Positions 46,985-57,792 of a stretch of 64,000 nucleotides of DNA are shown one piece after another. Made by a program: the position numbers and the translations under genes. The notes beneath the pieces are model-generated. The model worked only from the letters and a program-made list of their open reading frames with translations. It had not been told where the DNA came from and ran no database searches. Positions within the stretch are counted from its first letter, which is position 1. Each line of letters starts with the position of its first letter. The stretch is from Adiantum capillus-veneris (lineage: Eukaryota; Streptophyta; Polypodiopsida; Polypodiales; Pteridaceae): assembly GCA_014529385.2 (NCBI GenBank), contig CM043944.1, positions 77,827,884 to 77,891,883 on the forward strand, read 5' to 3'.

Positions 46985-48621
46985 GCTCGGCAAAGTCATG
47001 TACTCTCGTCCATGGTGTTGGGATCGGTGTCCACACAATCTGGAACCAGTCCTGTTTTCATCTTGCCTTTTCGTCCACGTTCCTCAGCTGGTCTCGAATT
47101 CTCAAGCCTATCGTCGTCCTTATCATTCTGTTCTTTCGGTGCCTTTTTAGGGCACTTCACGGAGATATGTCCATGTTCCCCGCATCCAAAGCACTTCCCC
47201 TCCTTGATGAAGCGAGCTTGCTCCTGAGGAGTAAGCTTGGGTTGTGCATCCTTCTTCTCTGGGTTACTCTTTCTCTTTCTACTTTCATTCCCAGAAGTCT
47301 GTTCAGCTCGTTGTGTCGTGGCCTCATCGGTGGGGTAGGTCAGATTGCCAGAGTGAATGTCAAAGCCCCGCTTCGCATGACTCATCAACTCCTGAATAGA
47401 AGCTGACTTCTGTTCCAAGCAGTGATCTTGGAACTCTGTAGGTAGACCCAAGGTGAACCGCTCAATCTGTTCTCTGAACGAGATCTTCTTGAATGAAGAG
47501 GCGGGTAGAAAAGAGCTCCAGAATCTCACAGTAAGCATTTACTGTATCTATCTTGGTCATCCGAAGATGGTTCCAAGCAGCTCGTATATCGCTTTCATAT
47601 TCTTGCGTCAACCAAGAAGAAATAAAAAGCTGCTTAAATTTCAGCCATTTAACTGGCGCAGTCTTGTTTACAAGAAGCATGGACCACCGAGTTCGAGCAT
47701 TCCCCTTAAAGTAAGAGGCAGCTCTCCGAATCTTGGAGTGCTCTGAGTAGCGTCCTCCCGTGAAAGCGATGTCAAACTACTGTATAAAAGACAAAGCCTT
47801 CGAAGCATCTGAGTATCCTAAAAAAGTGTCAAATTTGATTGACTATCCACCTTCCTTAAACACTCGGACTTTCTTGCTTTTATCTTCCAGAAAGTCATAT
47901 TGGTTGGCTTTATAAAAATTCTTCTTATTCGCATAAAATTTTCCGTCATCGGAGTCTAAACTGTCTGTAGACGAGTCAACTGTAGAACTGTCAGTCACTG
48001 GGCGAGATTTAGACTTCTTTGCCTTTTCTTGCCCTTTTTGAAGCGTTGTTTCTTGCTTTGCTTTTTGCCTTTTTTGTCTTCTTCGCTCGAATCTAAAGAG
48101 CTAGAAGAACTGTCAGAAGAAGAAGAAGAAGAAGAAGAACTGAGTACTCCTTCAAAGTGAACACACTTCTTCTGTTTCTTTGCTTTGTCAAATGTCGACT
48201 CACAACCCAAATAACCTGGGAAGTCAATGCCTTTCTTCTGCTTTTTGGCGTGCTTTTTGGCTTGCGCGTCAAAAAGTTGAGCAATCCGTGCATCAACCAC
48301 CTCTACTAATTCCTTCTCTGAATATTGTTTGTGATCAGAAGGTTTCTTGAGAGCGGGTTTTGGGGGTGGTGTAGTGGTTTTCTGCCACTGCGCATGCACT
48401 TCCTAAAAAGAAGTCTCGATCCTATATTTTGCCAACTTCGGGTCCTTCGCAAAACTGAGCATCATCTTTGTTGCATCGCCGATCAATTGACGACGCTTCA
48501 TCTCTCGTTGCTCCGCTTGAGTAGGCTGAGGCGAGTCATACTCTCTGTAGGAATCTTCGTTGTCATCCCTGCCCACATCTCCAGATGCAGAGGGAGTCGA
48601 CTCATCCTTGCGTGAAGCCAT
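46985..48621 (-). pseudogene. Gypsy 1 gag
   Basis: Begins at ATG 48621 (MASRKDESTPSASGD). Next come a Ser/Lys-rich stretch with a serine run (about 48100-48150), a capsid-like region (47462-47680) and the zinc knuckle CFGCGEHGHISVKCP near 47165. Stops near 48400 and frame changes near 47990 and 47530 split it. It would form the particle shell and bind genomic RNA. Confidence 0.85.
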
Positions 48622-48693
48622 AGGTGCCGCGGAAAAAAAAAATTGGGGATCGGATTTCCCATAGAAGAGAAATCAGCCGTGCTTTGATACCAC

Positions 48694-49005
48694 TGTAACA
48701 GACTTGGACACTCCAAGTCAAGAATCAATCACGACAACACCAAATAACCACTTCAAAACAATTCACAGATCACAATAGATTTGCACTTGCCCAACAGAGT
48801 TCCGTGCCTAGAGATAATGGCCGCAAAGACTCCTTTCGGTATTTCTTTATGTATTAATCACTGTCCAAGTACAAGAGAGCGGTTAGGGTTTCACTCTCAG
48901 ACTCTGCGTCCAGATGCCCTGCAGAGTGAGCCCAAACCGCTAATTTAAAGTTTACAAGGGATGCCCAAAAGCAACGCCCCAAAACCTTCAGAATCTAAAA
49001 ACAAA

Positions 49006-49049
<44 letters not shown>

Positions 49050-49402
49050 AGAGTAAAATAAAGCAAATCATCTTCTCTCTCTCTCCTTAGCAATTTGCGT
49101 GGAGAAAAGCAACCAAAAATCCTTCGCTCAAAAGCTGAAAATCAACGCAATTTCCGGGTTGCTTTTTTTCGTACGGTGCCACGTCAGCATTCCAGCGCAT
49201 TATCCGGAAATCATTTGCTGCTTTTAGGGTTAGGGTTAGGGTTTAGAACAGGTTTTAGAGTTAGGATTAGGGTTAGGATTTTTGGCATATTTTAGGGTTT
49301 GCAAGTTTTAGGATTAGGGTTTGCAAAATTAGGGTTTTCAGCACCAATCAGGGCTAGGGTTTCCCGCATGCTCTCATGCAGACGCGTCATCACTTTGTGA
49401 CA
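48694..49402 (-). repeat. Gypsy 1 5' LTR with telomere-like repeats
   Basis: Matches the 31620-32357 copy along its length, with substitutions and an expanded CT array at about 49011-49046. TTAGGG-type units lie at about 49222-49365. Confidence 0.93.
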
Positions 49403-49575
49403 GAAACCCTAAAAAACAGCAAAAAAACAATTTCGAAACCCTAAAAACGGTTTAAAAAAACAATGATAAAACCCTAAAAACAGCAAAAAGAAGTAGCGAA
49501 ACCCTAAAAACAGCAAAAAGAAGAAGTAGCGAAACCCTAAAAACAGTGAGAGACCCATGAGAGAGAGAGAGAGAG
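49403..49575 (-). repeat. Telomere-like minisatellite, continuation beyond Gypsy 1
   Basis: Units such as GAAACCCTAAAAACAGCAAA, repeated at least five times with A-rich variation, then a short GA array (49559-49575). It is the other side of the tract at 31470-31619. Confidence 0.88.
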
Positions 49576-49850
49576 TCGACACGAAACAGCAGAGTTCCAT
49601 CCCTAGATGCACTTGCCTCAAAGACTGGCACCCCTTCCTATATGTCTTTATTATTGCTTCACAAAGGTACAACTCTCCGAGAGTTCAGTTCTCTCCGAGA
49701 CTTTGTGTTACCAGGTTGGACGATAAGAGGACAAACACTTGAATACTTCAAAGACAGAGCTGAAATGAAACAAGGCACACAATGAGCTAGAATGGCCGAC
49801 CCCTCCCGCAAAACGTTTCATTATTTATGGGAGACTTACATACTTTCATG

Positions 49851-50011
49851 CACACTTACAGAGAATGGCCGTTTTCAAGGCTCCGTTCCTCGTTCCCATC
49901 CCAATTTCCCGTTCCGTGTTTCACACGGATGGATCCGAAACAGGGAATGGCATTTCATGCATGTTGCCGTTCCACGTTCCCCGTTGCAATTTCCCGTTCC
50001 GGGTAACTATG
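49851..50011. mobile_element. 161-bp hAT MITE
   Basis: Flanked by a perfect 8-bp duplication CTTTCATG (49843-49850, 50012-50019). Ends are imperfectly inverted: CACACTTAC on the left, GTAACTATG on the right. The interior is full of GTTCC/CCCGTTCC words. Its right end (TTCCGGGTAACTATG) matches in inverse orientation the element terminus at 62858 (CAAAGTTACCCGGAAC), so it is probably a deletion derivative of that hAT family. Confidence 0.82.
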
Positions 50012-50019
50012 CTTTCATG

Positions 50020-50420
50020 GGCAACACAATTCCAAATGTAGGGAGAAAATCAGAATTGCAAACAAGTGAATGTCCATGTCGATTCTCCAAGCAGCTTGTT
50101 CCTTCTATCTACTCCACAAGTGCCCACATTCTCCTCCATTTGCTTGCAATTGTCTTCCAAACAAGAAGCCACAGTCTTTGCAAGCATGTAGGACAAGTAA
50201 AACAAACTGAAAAAGCATTCTCGACGAAAAGACGATTGGCTTTCCATCCTAGGACTTGCTCCAAAAAATAGGGTTAGATTCCTTCCATAAGGTTGTAGCC
50301 AATTGCAACATGGTCCATGACCTCTTGGACAAACAGTGTTTCTGTAGCGGTGATGGTAACATAGCAATCACACTGGACCTCCGAGGTTATCAACTAGACC
50401 ATCACTCAATGATGGGACAA
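50020..50420. other. Non-coding spacer
   Basis: No gene or element recognised. Confidence 0.5.
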
Positions 50421-50429
50421 AATTGGGCA

Positions 50430-50850
50430 ATTAAAGGGTGAGAATGTTATTCAATATGTAGAGAAGTTTTGGGAAGCTTTTCTACAAGCCTCACGGTTTT
50501 TGTTGATTACTGAAGCAGAGAAGAAGAGAAAGTTCATTAGAGGTTTACTTCTTGCATACCAAAGGACACATAGTTGCATCCTAAGGATACTTTACCTGAG
50601 CTTATTGCTTCGGCACTTGCCACATAGACATTGGAATCAAAATTCTGCAATCCGGCAAGGATGTGACTCCTATGAAGGACAAAGAGAGGGCCAATCATAA
50701 CTTGCAAAATTCTAGACAGCCATCTAAAAGGGAGCAAACCTCCAACAAATCAAGCCCTAAAGTTGAGAAGAAGCCTTTCAAGAAGCGTCCATTCAAATCC
50801 CCAACTTATGGGCTTACTTTGGAGCAGAAAAAAGGAAGAGATTTGCATAG
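50430..50850 (+). pseudogene. Gypsy-type gag fragment
   Basis: Plus-strand translation gives VIQYVEKFWEAFLQASRF ... EKKRKFIRGLL, matching the retrotransposon gag capsid signature (EKxKxFIxGL), followed by a Lys-rich tail (KVEKKPFKKRPFKSP). It runs opposite to the adjoining Gypsy 2 and stops where RNase H of that element begins near 50.86 kb, so it is a separate fragment. Confidence 0.65.
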
Positions 50851-50854
50851 TCTT

Positions 50855-51895
50855 TTCTGGCCCTTGCAAGATTCTGTTTTCATAAGCTACTACCCGACCA
50901 TCTTGCATTAACACTGCCCCAATACAATTGCCACACGCATCACACTGGACCACAAATGACTTCCTGAGAACTGGTAAAACAATTACCGGATCCAAAGTCA
51001 TCTTTTTCTTTAAGAGATTAAACGCTAAAATCTCTTTTTGTGTCCACTTGAAAGTGACCTCTTTCTTTTGTAGAGCACGTAGGGGTGAAGCAATCTCGAC
51101 AAAGTTCCGATAAATCTTCTGTAGTAAGAGCATAAGCCCAAGAAGCTACACACATCATCCATAGTCTTCAAATCTGGCCATGTCTTGATTGCTTCAACCT
51201 TGGCAGGATGCATCCGGACACCATCCTTTGACACTATGTGGTCAAGAAAGTGGATCTCTTCCAAGGAGAATTCACTTTTCTTAGGATTGACAAGCAACTT
51301 GTGACTGCATAGCTCTTCGAACACAATGGACAAATGATGCCTACGCTCCTCTTCATTCTTCGAATAGACTATCATGTCATCAAAGAATGTGCCAACCAAC
51401 TTTTGATGTGGGCAAAAAATCCGGTCCATCATCCTAATGAACATAGCAGGAGCATTTGTAAGGCTGATGGCATCACTAGAAACTCATAAAGAACAAATGT
51501 CATCCTAAACACAGTCTTGTGCACATCCTTTGGTCTGATACAATTTGATGGTATCCACTCTTAAGGTCTATCCTACTGAAAATTGCAGCACCCTCTAGTC
51601 GGTCAAAAATATCATCAATCCTTGAAATAGGAAACCTGTTCTTAGTGGTATTCTTATTCAACGCACAGTAATCAATATACGTGTGCCAAGAGCCATCCTT
51701 CTTCTGCACTAGAAGCATTGGGGAGCAAAAGGGTGAAGAACTAGGTTGAATCAACCCTTTTTCTAACAGTTCCTCTACTTCGCCCATAATCTCTTTCTGT
51801 TGGGTCGCACTAACCTTGTAGGGAGGCCTATTTGGTGGGCTAGAACCTGGCACCAAATCTATTGCATGATCCTCAGGCCTCTCCGGCGCCAACCG
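50855..51895 (-). pseudogene. Gypsy 2 reverse transcriptase and RNase H start
   Basis: Blocks: [33 protein letters not shown] (51500-51892), MMDRIFCPHQKLVGTFFDDM with YSKNEEERRHHL (51025-51444), FLGLCSYYRRF, then RNase H VVQCDACGNCIGAVLMQDG (50750-51133). Frameshifts near 51500 and 51120. The active-site DD is kept. Confidence 0.88.
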
Positions 51896-52015
51896 AGACG
51901 GTAATGAAGCAGAAAAATAGTCACTAAATCTCGCAAAAAAGTTGACCTTTCTTTATCCAACAAAGATAAATTTGACTTACAATTATCTGAAACATCACGT
52001 GCAAAAATCAATTAT

Positions 52016-52134
52016 TGTTAGGTGCAGTGGAAGTGTTTAAGGATTTGCTCGAGGATCTAGTACTCGTCATAAACACAAGGTTACTAACTTCACTTAAAAA
52101 GAGAAACTGAACTGAACACAATGAACGAGAGAGA

Positions 52135-52176
<42 letters not shown>

Positions 52177-52970
52177 CATGGCATGTTGGGTCCCAACCAC
52201 CCTCAATGGCCCCCTTGCTCTATTGCCAGAGCAAGTACTTGCTTTATTTCTTGCACAATGCTGATACAATGGCTAAATGCTGAGATGCTAATGCTGAGGT
52301 GCTTAGATGTTGATGGGGTGCTAGATGCTGTGGTACTTGAGTGCTAAGGTCTTGATGATCCCTACATCGAGCTAGGCAAGAGCCAAGCCAAAAGGCAAGG
52401 GGTGCTAGATGCTGGGGTAGTGCGTTGACGACGATGACGAGGGGTACTTGTACTGCGGTGGTGCTTAGGTACTGATGGGTACTGCTGGAAATGCTTGGTA
52501 CTGCGACGACGAGGATGTGGGCTGATTTGCTATCGCCGGGGACGGCGATAGGTTAAAAACTGAAATCACTGAAGAGGCAAACGCTGAGGGTACTGCGACG
52601 AGGATTGCAATTGCGATGAGGTTATGGGCTGGATGCTGAAAACGCTGATGGCTGATGGGAAAAACTTGGCCTTGCTGGTGCCACAAACGCTGGTCTTGCT
52701 GGTGCTTCTGGAGAGGCTCTGTCACTGCTCCTTTGCCCTCTTATGGCCCCCAAGGGCATGCTCTTACAGGTGCAAAAAGCTGGGTCGGGCAGCCCTTTGG
52801 CTGAACCCCACGATTTGGAAGATGAAGAGTCACTTATAATTAAATGCAAGGCTAAGAGGCGGTTCACACGCAGTAAAATTCCTATATGCTGAAATGCGGT
52901 ACTATGCAAGAGAGGTCATGCAACTATGACTGGCAATAAAATTCCTATATGCCGAAATGCGGTACTATGC
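52016..52970. mobile_element. Unclassified insert in Gypsy 2
   Basis: Interrupts the gypsy protein between protease and reverse transcriptase. Begins TGTTAGGTGCAGTGG and contains a GA array (52138-52172), a low-complexity stretch of GATGCTGAGGTGCT-like words (52270-52640) and a direct repeat of about 40 bp containing AAATGCGGTACTATGCAAG (about 52871-52913 and 52932-52972). The TG start, GA tract and lack of coding suggest a solo LTR, but no target duplication was found. Confidence 0.5.
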
Positions 52971-52974
52971 AAGT

Positions 52975-54260
52975 GATTGCTGAAACAAATACAATAGGGA
53001 CAGACTCCCCTTTAAGCTTTACATTAAGAATGTGAGTTTTGCCCTTATGCTGAAGGGTGATCTTTTTGTTGAAGACATTCAGCACTCCATGTATACAAAA
53101 CATCCACAGGATTCCCAACAACGCATCGCACCCTTCCAGGGACATGATATAAAATTCCTTTGTGTCCACATGTGACTGAATATGCAAACGCAGCTTTCCA
53201 ATGATATGAGTAGCACACTCTGAGAGGCCAGTACATGCCAACCCTGCCTCTGCTGTGTACTCCATCTCTTCAGGTTCGATGCCCAACTTGATGGCCAACT
53301 CTGGTGAGATAAAGTTAGCTTTAGCACCTAGATCAAAGAAGATAAGTGTTGTTTGATCTCTGACTTTACCCCACGCTCTGCACAACTCACTGGCATCTGA
53401 GTTTGGCCTATCGCCCACCATGTATGGCACTAAACCTGCCGTGGGTTTGGGCTTCTTTCCTTTCTTTAATCTTTGTCCGCTGAGTCTATTGGTCTCTTCC
53501 TCTAGGGACAATCTGCAGCAAAATGACCAGGTTGCTCACACATAAAGCATTTGTTCTGAGCCATTAAAGCCTTCTTTTCCTCAAACGACTTGCACACAAA
53601 ACGTTTCCTTTTCTTTTTCTTAGCCTGTCCTTTAGATCTCTCCACTGAGTCCTTGCATTTATCTGCCTTCTCTGACCCCTGTGACGCTTCAGGAGTTGCT
53701 TTTGCAAAGGGCTTCTTTGCTGAATTTTTCGTTCCCTGCCGCCCTTTCACGTTGCCCTGGAACCCAATGTCTTCTCCCTTCAACAAGGCATGTCCAGTGT
53801 TGGCACCTTCCATAAGCTAAGTAAGGGTATCCACTCTGTTCTTTGTAAAGTAGTTTCTAAGCCCTTTAGGCAGCCCACAACAATACTTCTCAATCTACTC
53901 TATTAGTGGGACAAACTCGGAGGAGGTTATTGAGAGCAACGCTTTACAAAACCTTCGATTGTACTCCTCTAGGCTCTTGCAAGTAGCCGCAGTAAGTTGG
54001 TGCCAATTTGTCATGACATCGGCTTCAAATTCATTTGACAACCACGTAGATGCAAACATTTTCTTGAAGTAAACCCATGTGGCGGGTGCCTATCCTTGCA
54101 TCAACAATGTCGTTCACCATGTACGCGCATTACCTTTCAAGAAAGTGGCAGCTTTTCTAACCTTGGAGGCCTTTGTAAAATTTCCCCCTACATAGCCACT
54201 ATCAAACTGATGCAGGAAAGTAAGAGCCTTCAGTCATCTCGTTCAAATAGACATCTTGAT
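52975..54260 (-). pseudogene. Gypsy 2 gag and protease
   Basis: Capsid remnants at 53820-54240 (no long frame), zinc knuckle CFMCEQPGHFAADCP near 53520-53565, then protease with FFDLGAKANFISPELA (52945-53511) and LHIQSHVDTKEFYIMSLEGC. The catalytic triad is D-L-G, a variant known in plant gypsy proteases. The protein runs into foreign sequence at about 52975. Confidence 0.85.
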
Positions 54261-54275
54261 GCAGTGATGCACTAG

Positions 54276-55415
54276 TGTCACGTGACACATCCAACCCTAT
54301 GTGTCCGTGGACAAGCTATAGCACGACAAGGGTTCAGTCAATCCAATCAGTCTAGATTTAGAAGTGATCTGGCACCTTTGTGAGTCTGTTCGCAGACCCT
54401 GCATGACCAGTCACTTAGTGTAGATGCATATCCTCCGGTTGCACATAGCATGATCATAAGCATTCCCATCAAAATCCTTCACGGGAATTTTCCAGTGCAT
54501 TTAGCCTATTTTTCCCATTTTTTGACATTTTCACTTATTATGTTTAAGTGACTTTTGTTGGAAGATAGGTAGAGCAATTCTGCTAAGTTTGTATATAAGC
54601 AACCAAAGCTAGCACTTTCCGGCAGAAGAGGCAACAGAAGCACCATTGCTCAACAGGCAACTTCTCAGCAAGAACCCTTGGTGGCGTTTTTCCCTCCAAG
54701 CAAGCATCACCAAGATCCCCCATCTCTAGCGTTTTCCTCAGCAAGAGTCTCATCGCCAAGACCTCCAGTATCTAGCGTTTTTCATCAAGAAGCGTCCCTC
54801 GCCATAGCCTCTCAGCCCTAGCGTTTCCAGAACCCCAAGTCGCCCCAATTTGCATGGCGTTTTTCAGCAAATAAAGAACCAGCAGATTTCAGCCTTGACA
54901 AGCCTCAGAACCGGCAGATTTCAGCCCGCAAAGAACAGCCCACATCAGCGTTTTTGGTTCCAGAGATTTTCAGCCATTAGCGTTTTTGGGACAGCAGGAG
55001 ATCAGCCTCAGATTTCATCCAATAGCGTTTTTGGACAGCCGTACAAAAGCATTAGTTTTCAGCCCTTGAATCGGTCTCGTCAACCCCGTCGTCGACATCG
55101 GTCAAGCCTAGATTTGCATCAGTCACATGCATCCACTTTGTACCAGTTTGTGCAATCAATAGTAGACCACTCTCGCCGACAAGAGTGGGGCCTTCTGAGG
55201 AGGGTTTTACAACGTCTCTGGTGTGGTATTCTCCTCTCTATCTCTCAGTCTCATGCACGTCCATTCATAGTGTCCACTCACTTTGTTTGTGATCATTGCA
55301 CTCTCTCATTAAGAACGGAAGGCTCTCCCTTCCATAAGAACAAAAGGAACCTTGAGCACATTACGGAGCACTCATCTTGAGCAAAGTTCAAACATTCATT
55401 CTGCTACACCTTACA
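54276..55415 (+). repeat. LTR A
   Basis: 1140 bp, starting TGTCACGTGACACATCC. Preceded by ACTAG, the expected target pentamer. Confidence 0.92.
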
Positions 55416-55617
55416 TTGGTATCAGAGCTTTGGCAGTGTTCTGTGTCACTAAAGGAAAGAACCACAAGAACCACTTTTTTTTTTTTGCTTGTTGAGGTGG
55501 CACGTAACCCAAGTTCACTTGGGCGTGTCGATTCCTAATCGTGTTTTTGAATAGTGACAGGAATCCCAAGAAAGAAGGGCTTGTCCAGCCTCCCCTTGTG
55601 CCTCTTTTCACTCATTG

Positions 55618-56784
55618 TGTCACGTAACACATCCAACCCTATGTGTCCGTGGACAAGCTACACCACAGCAGGGTTTAGTCAGTCCAGCCAGTCTAGATTA
55701 GCAGTGATCTGGCACTTTTGTGAGTCTATTCGTAGACCGTGCATGCCCAGTCACTAAGTGTAGATGCATATCCTCTCGTTGCACAAGCATGATCATCAGT
55801 ATTCCCTTCAGAATCCATCAGATTCCATCAAGGGAATTTCCCAGTGCATTTAGTCTATTTTCCCTATTTTTGGTATTTTTTTCACTTATATTTTTAAGTG
55901 ACTTCCCAACAAAAGTAGGTAGGGCAATTTTGCTAAGTTAATATATAAGCAAACCCAAGTTAGCACTAAATGGCAGAAGAGGCAACAAGAGCTCCCGCTC
56001 AACAGGCACCTTCTCAGCAAGAACCCCATCAAATCCCTGGCGTTTTGTGTTTTCTTCACCGCCAAGACCTCACATAGCCTAGCGTTTTGGATCGCCATCA
56101 TCATCAGTTCCCTAGCGGTTGCAGATCCACCCCATCGCCAGCAAGAGCATCAGTTTTACTAGCGTTTTACAATCTCAACCTACCAGCGTTTTTGTTCATC
56201 AAGGCCAGCGTTTTACTAACGCTCAACAATGCATCAGCGATTTTGAAGTTCAGCCCCAAACTGCAGCAGATACACAGCGTTTTCAGCAAGCCTTAACAAC
56301 AGACAGTTCATCCCAAGTTGGTTGCAGAAGAACCCCCATTTTCAGCCATAAAAACGCAGCCAAAACAATCATTTTCAGCCACAGAAACAGTCCCGAATTT
56401 CAGCGATTAGAAGATCCCAGATTTCAGCCCTAAAGTCGTCGTCCTCATCACCGTCGTCGTCATCGGCATAGTCCAAGTTGCATCAGTCCATTGCATACGC
56501 ATTGTACCACTTGTGCAATCAATAAGTAGACCACTCTCGCCGACGAGAGTGGGGCCTTCGTAGGAGGATTTTACGTCTTCTCTGGTGTCGTATCTCTCTT
56601 CTCTCTCTATCTCTCAGCCCCATACACTTGCACGCACATTGTCCATTCACTTTGTTCATGATCATAGCATTTTCCAATAAGAATGGAAGGCTCTCCCTTC
56701 CATAAGAACTAAAAGGAACCTTTAGCATAGTTCGAAGCAATCATCTTGAGCAAAGCGCAAACATTCATTCCGCTGCACCTAACA
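55618..56784 (+). repeat. LTR B
   Basis: 1167 bp. Closer to LTR C than to A or D (shared CAGCAGGGTT and GATTAGCAGTG). Confidence 0.92.
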
Positions 56785-57213
56785 TTGGTATCAGAGCTTT
56801 GGAAGTGTTTTGCATTACAGAACCACAAGAATTTTTTTTGCTTGTTGAGGTCACACGAACCCAAGTTCGCTTGGGCATGTCAATTCCTAGTCGTGTTTTG
56901 TTGAAGAGTGACAGGAATCCCAAGAAAGAAGGGCTTGTCCAGCCTCCCCTTGTGTCTCTTTTCACTCATTCAGAGCGGACCGTGCACTTAGCGGCCGGCC
57001 AATCGACGTGAGGTGGGAAAAAGCAACCTTGGTGTGAGCGCAAGGCCGCCAAGGGGTGCGCCCGCGGAAAGGAGTAGAACTCGGGTGAAGAGAAGATCCT
57101 TCTTCAACGCGATTTGCAAGCGAAAGAAAACCTCAAGAACCTCAAGATACTCAAGAATCCAAGACCCCCAAGAACCCAAGTTCCTCGTGAACTTAAGAAC
57201 CCACGATTGCAGA

Positions 57214-57345
57214 ATGGTCATCACTCGAAGCGGAATGGATACTTCGCTTGGAGGTGATGAGCATGAGAGAGGCGAAGAAGAATTTCCCCACCAGGATGTT
57301 TTTTCGACCCTCCCCCTTTCCCATCTACGACAAGGATTGCGCTAA
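57214..57345 (+). pseudogene. Truncated gag start in the nested element
   Basis: MVITRSGMDTSLGGDEHERG parallels the start of gag in the outer copy at 59199. The frame ends after 44 residues, and the following coiled-coil-like segment (EAERKAYEEDMAAIERQYQE) runs into a deletion junction at about 57460. Confidence 0.75.
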
Positions 57346-57792
57346 CTCCTAGGGAGGAGTTGGACCAAGAAAGCGAAGCAGAAAGAAAAGCCTACGAAGA
57401 AGACATGGCAGCCATAGAGCGCCAGTACCAAGAAAGAATGGCAGCCTTTAGCGAAGACAAGATTTTTTTCCTTCACTTTATATGAAATACGTATGTTATG
57501 GTTTTGTGTTGGAAGTGGTTTCAGGAATTTTCAACCATGGAGATTCTTGAAGAAGAAGGAAGCAGGACTCTAGACGAAGTTGAAGCATCGAGGAGCCACA
57601 GAAGACTTTGTGTCGCTTTCGGCGCGGCCAAAAGAAGCAAGAGTTGCAGACCTTTATGAAGTTCAAGTACCGCACGACCCACACATCAGAGTGGGCCGGC
57701 GAAGAGTCCCTTCCAGGATTCCGGATGCTATTGGCGATCTCCCTCGACGCCATACAGTTCGGTACCAGTACCTCACTTTGAAAAGGAGGGGA

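Larger units (their letters stand above)
31620..49402 (-). mobile_element. Gypsy 1: chromodomain Ty3/gypsy element, split by two copia insertions
   Basis: LTRs at 31620-32357 (738 bp, 3' copy) and 48694-49402 (709 bp, 5' copy) are flanked by the 5-bp duplication GAAAC (31615-31619, 49403-49407). The primer-binding site (TGGTATCAAAGC on the minus strand) is at 48681-48692. A purine tract AAGAGGGGG lies beside the 3' LTR (about 32361-32370). Gene order gag, protease, reverse transcriptase, RNase H, integrase, chromodomain defines a chromovirus-type element. Copia IV sits in the reverse transcriptase and Copia III in the integrase. Without them the element would be about 7 kb. Several stops and frameshifts are present. 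Confidence 0.95.
50855..54270 (-). mobile_element. Gypsy 2: truncated Ty3/gypsy remnant
   Basis: Minus-strand gag, protease, reverse transcriptase and part of RNase H, related to Gypsy 1 (shared KANFISPELA and KLKGES-PIV text). No LTRs remain: the left side meets a plus-strand gag fragment and the right side meets the LTR at 54276. An unrelated insert of about 0.95 kb (52016-52970) separates protease from reverse transcriptase. Confidence 0.87.

Noticed and set aside
47995-48399. Serine-run protein as a separate host SR-like gene
   Set aside because: It lies in order between gag start and gag core of Gypsy 1 on the same strand, so it is part of gag.
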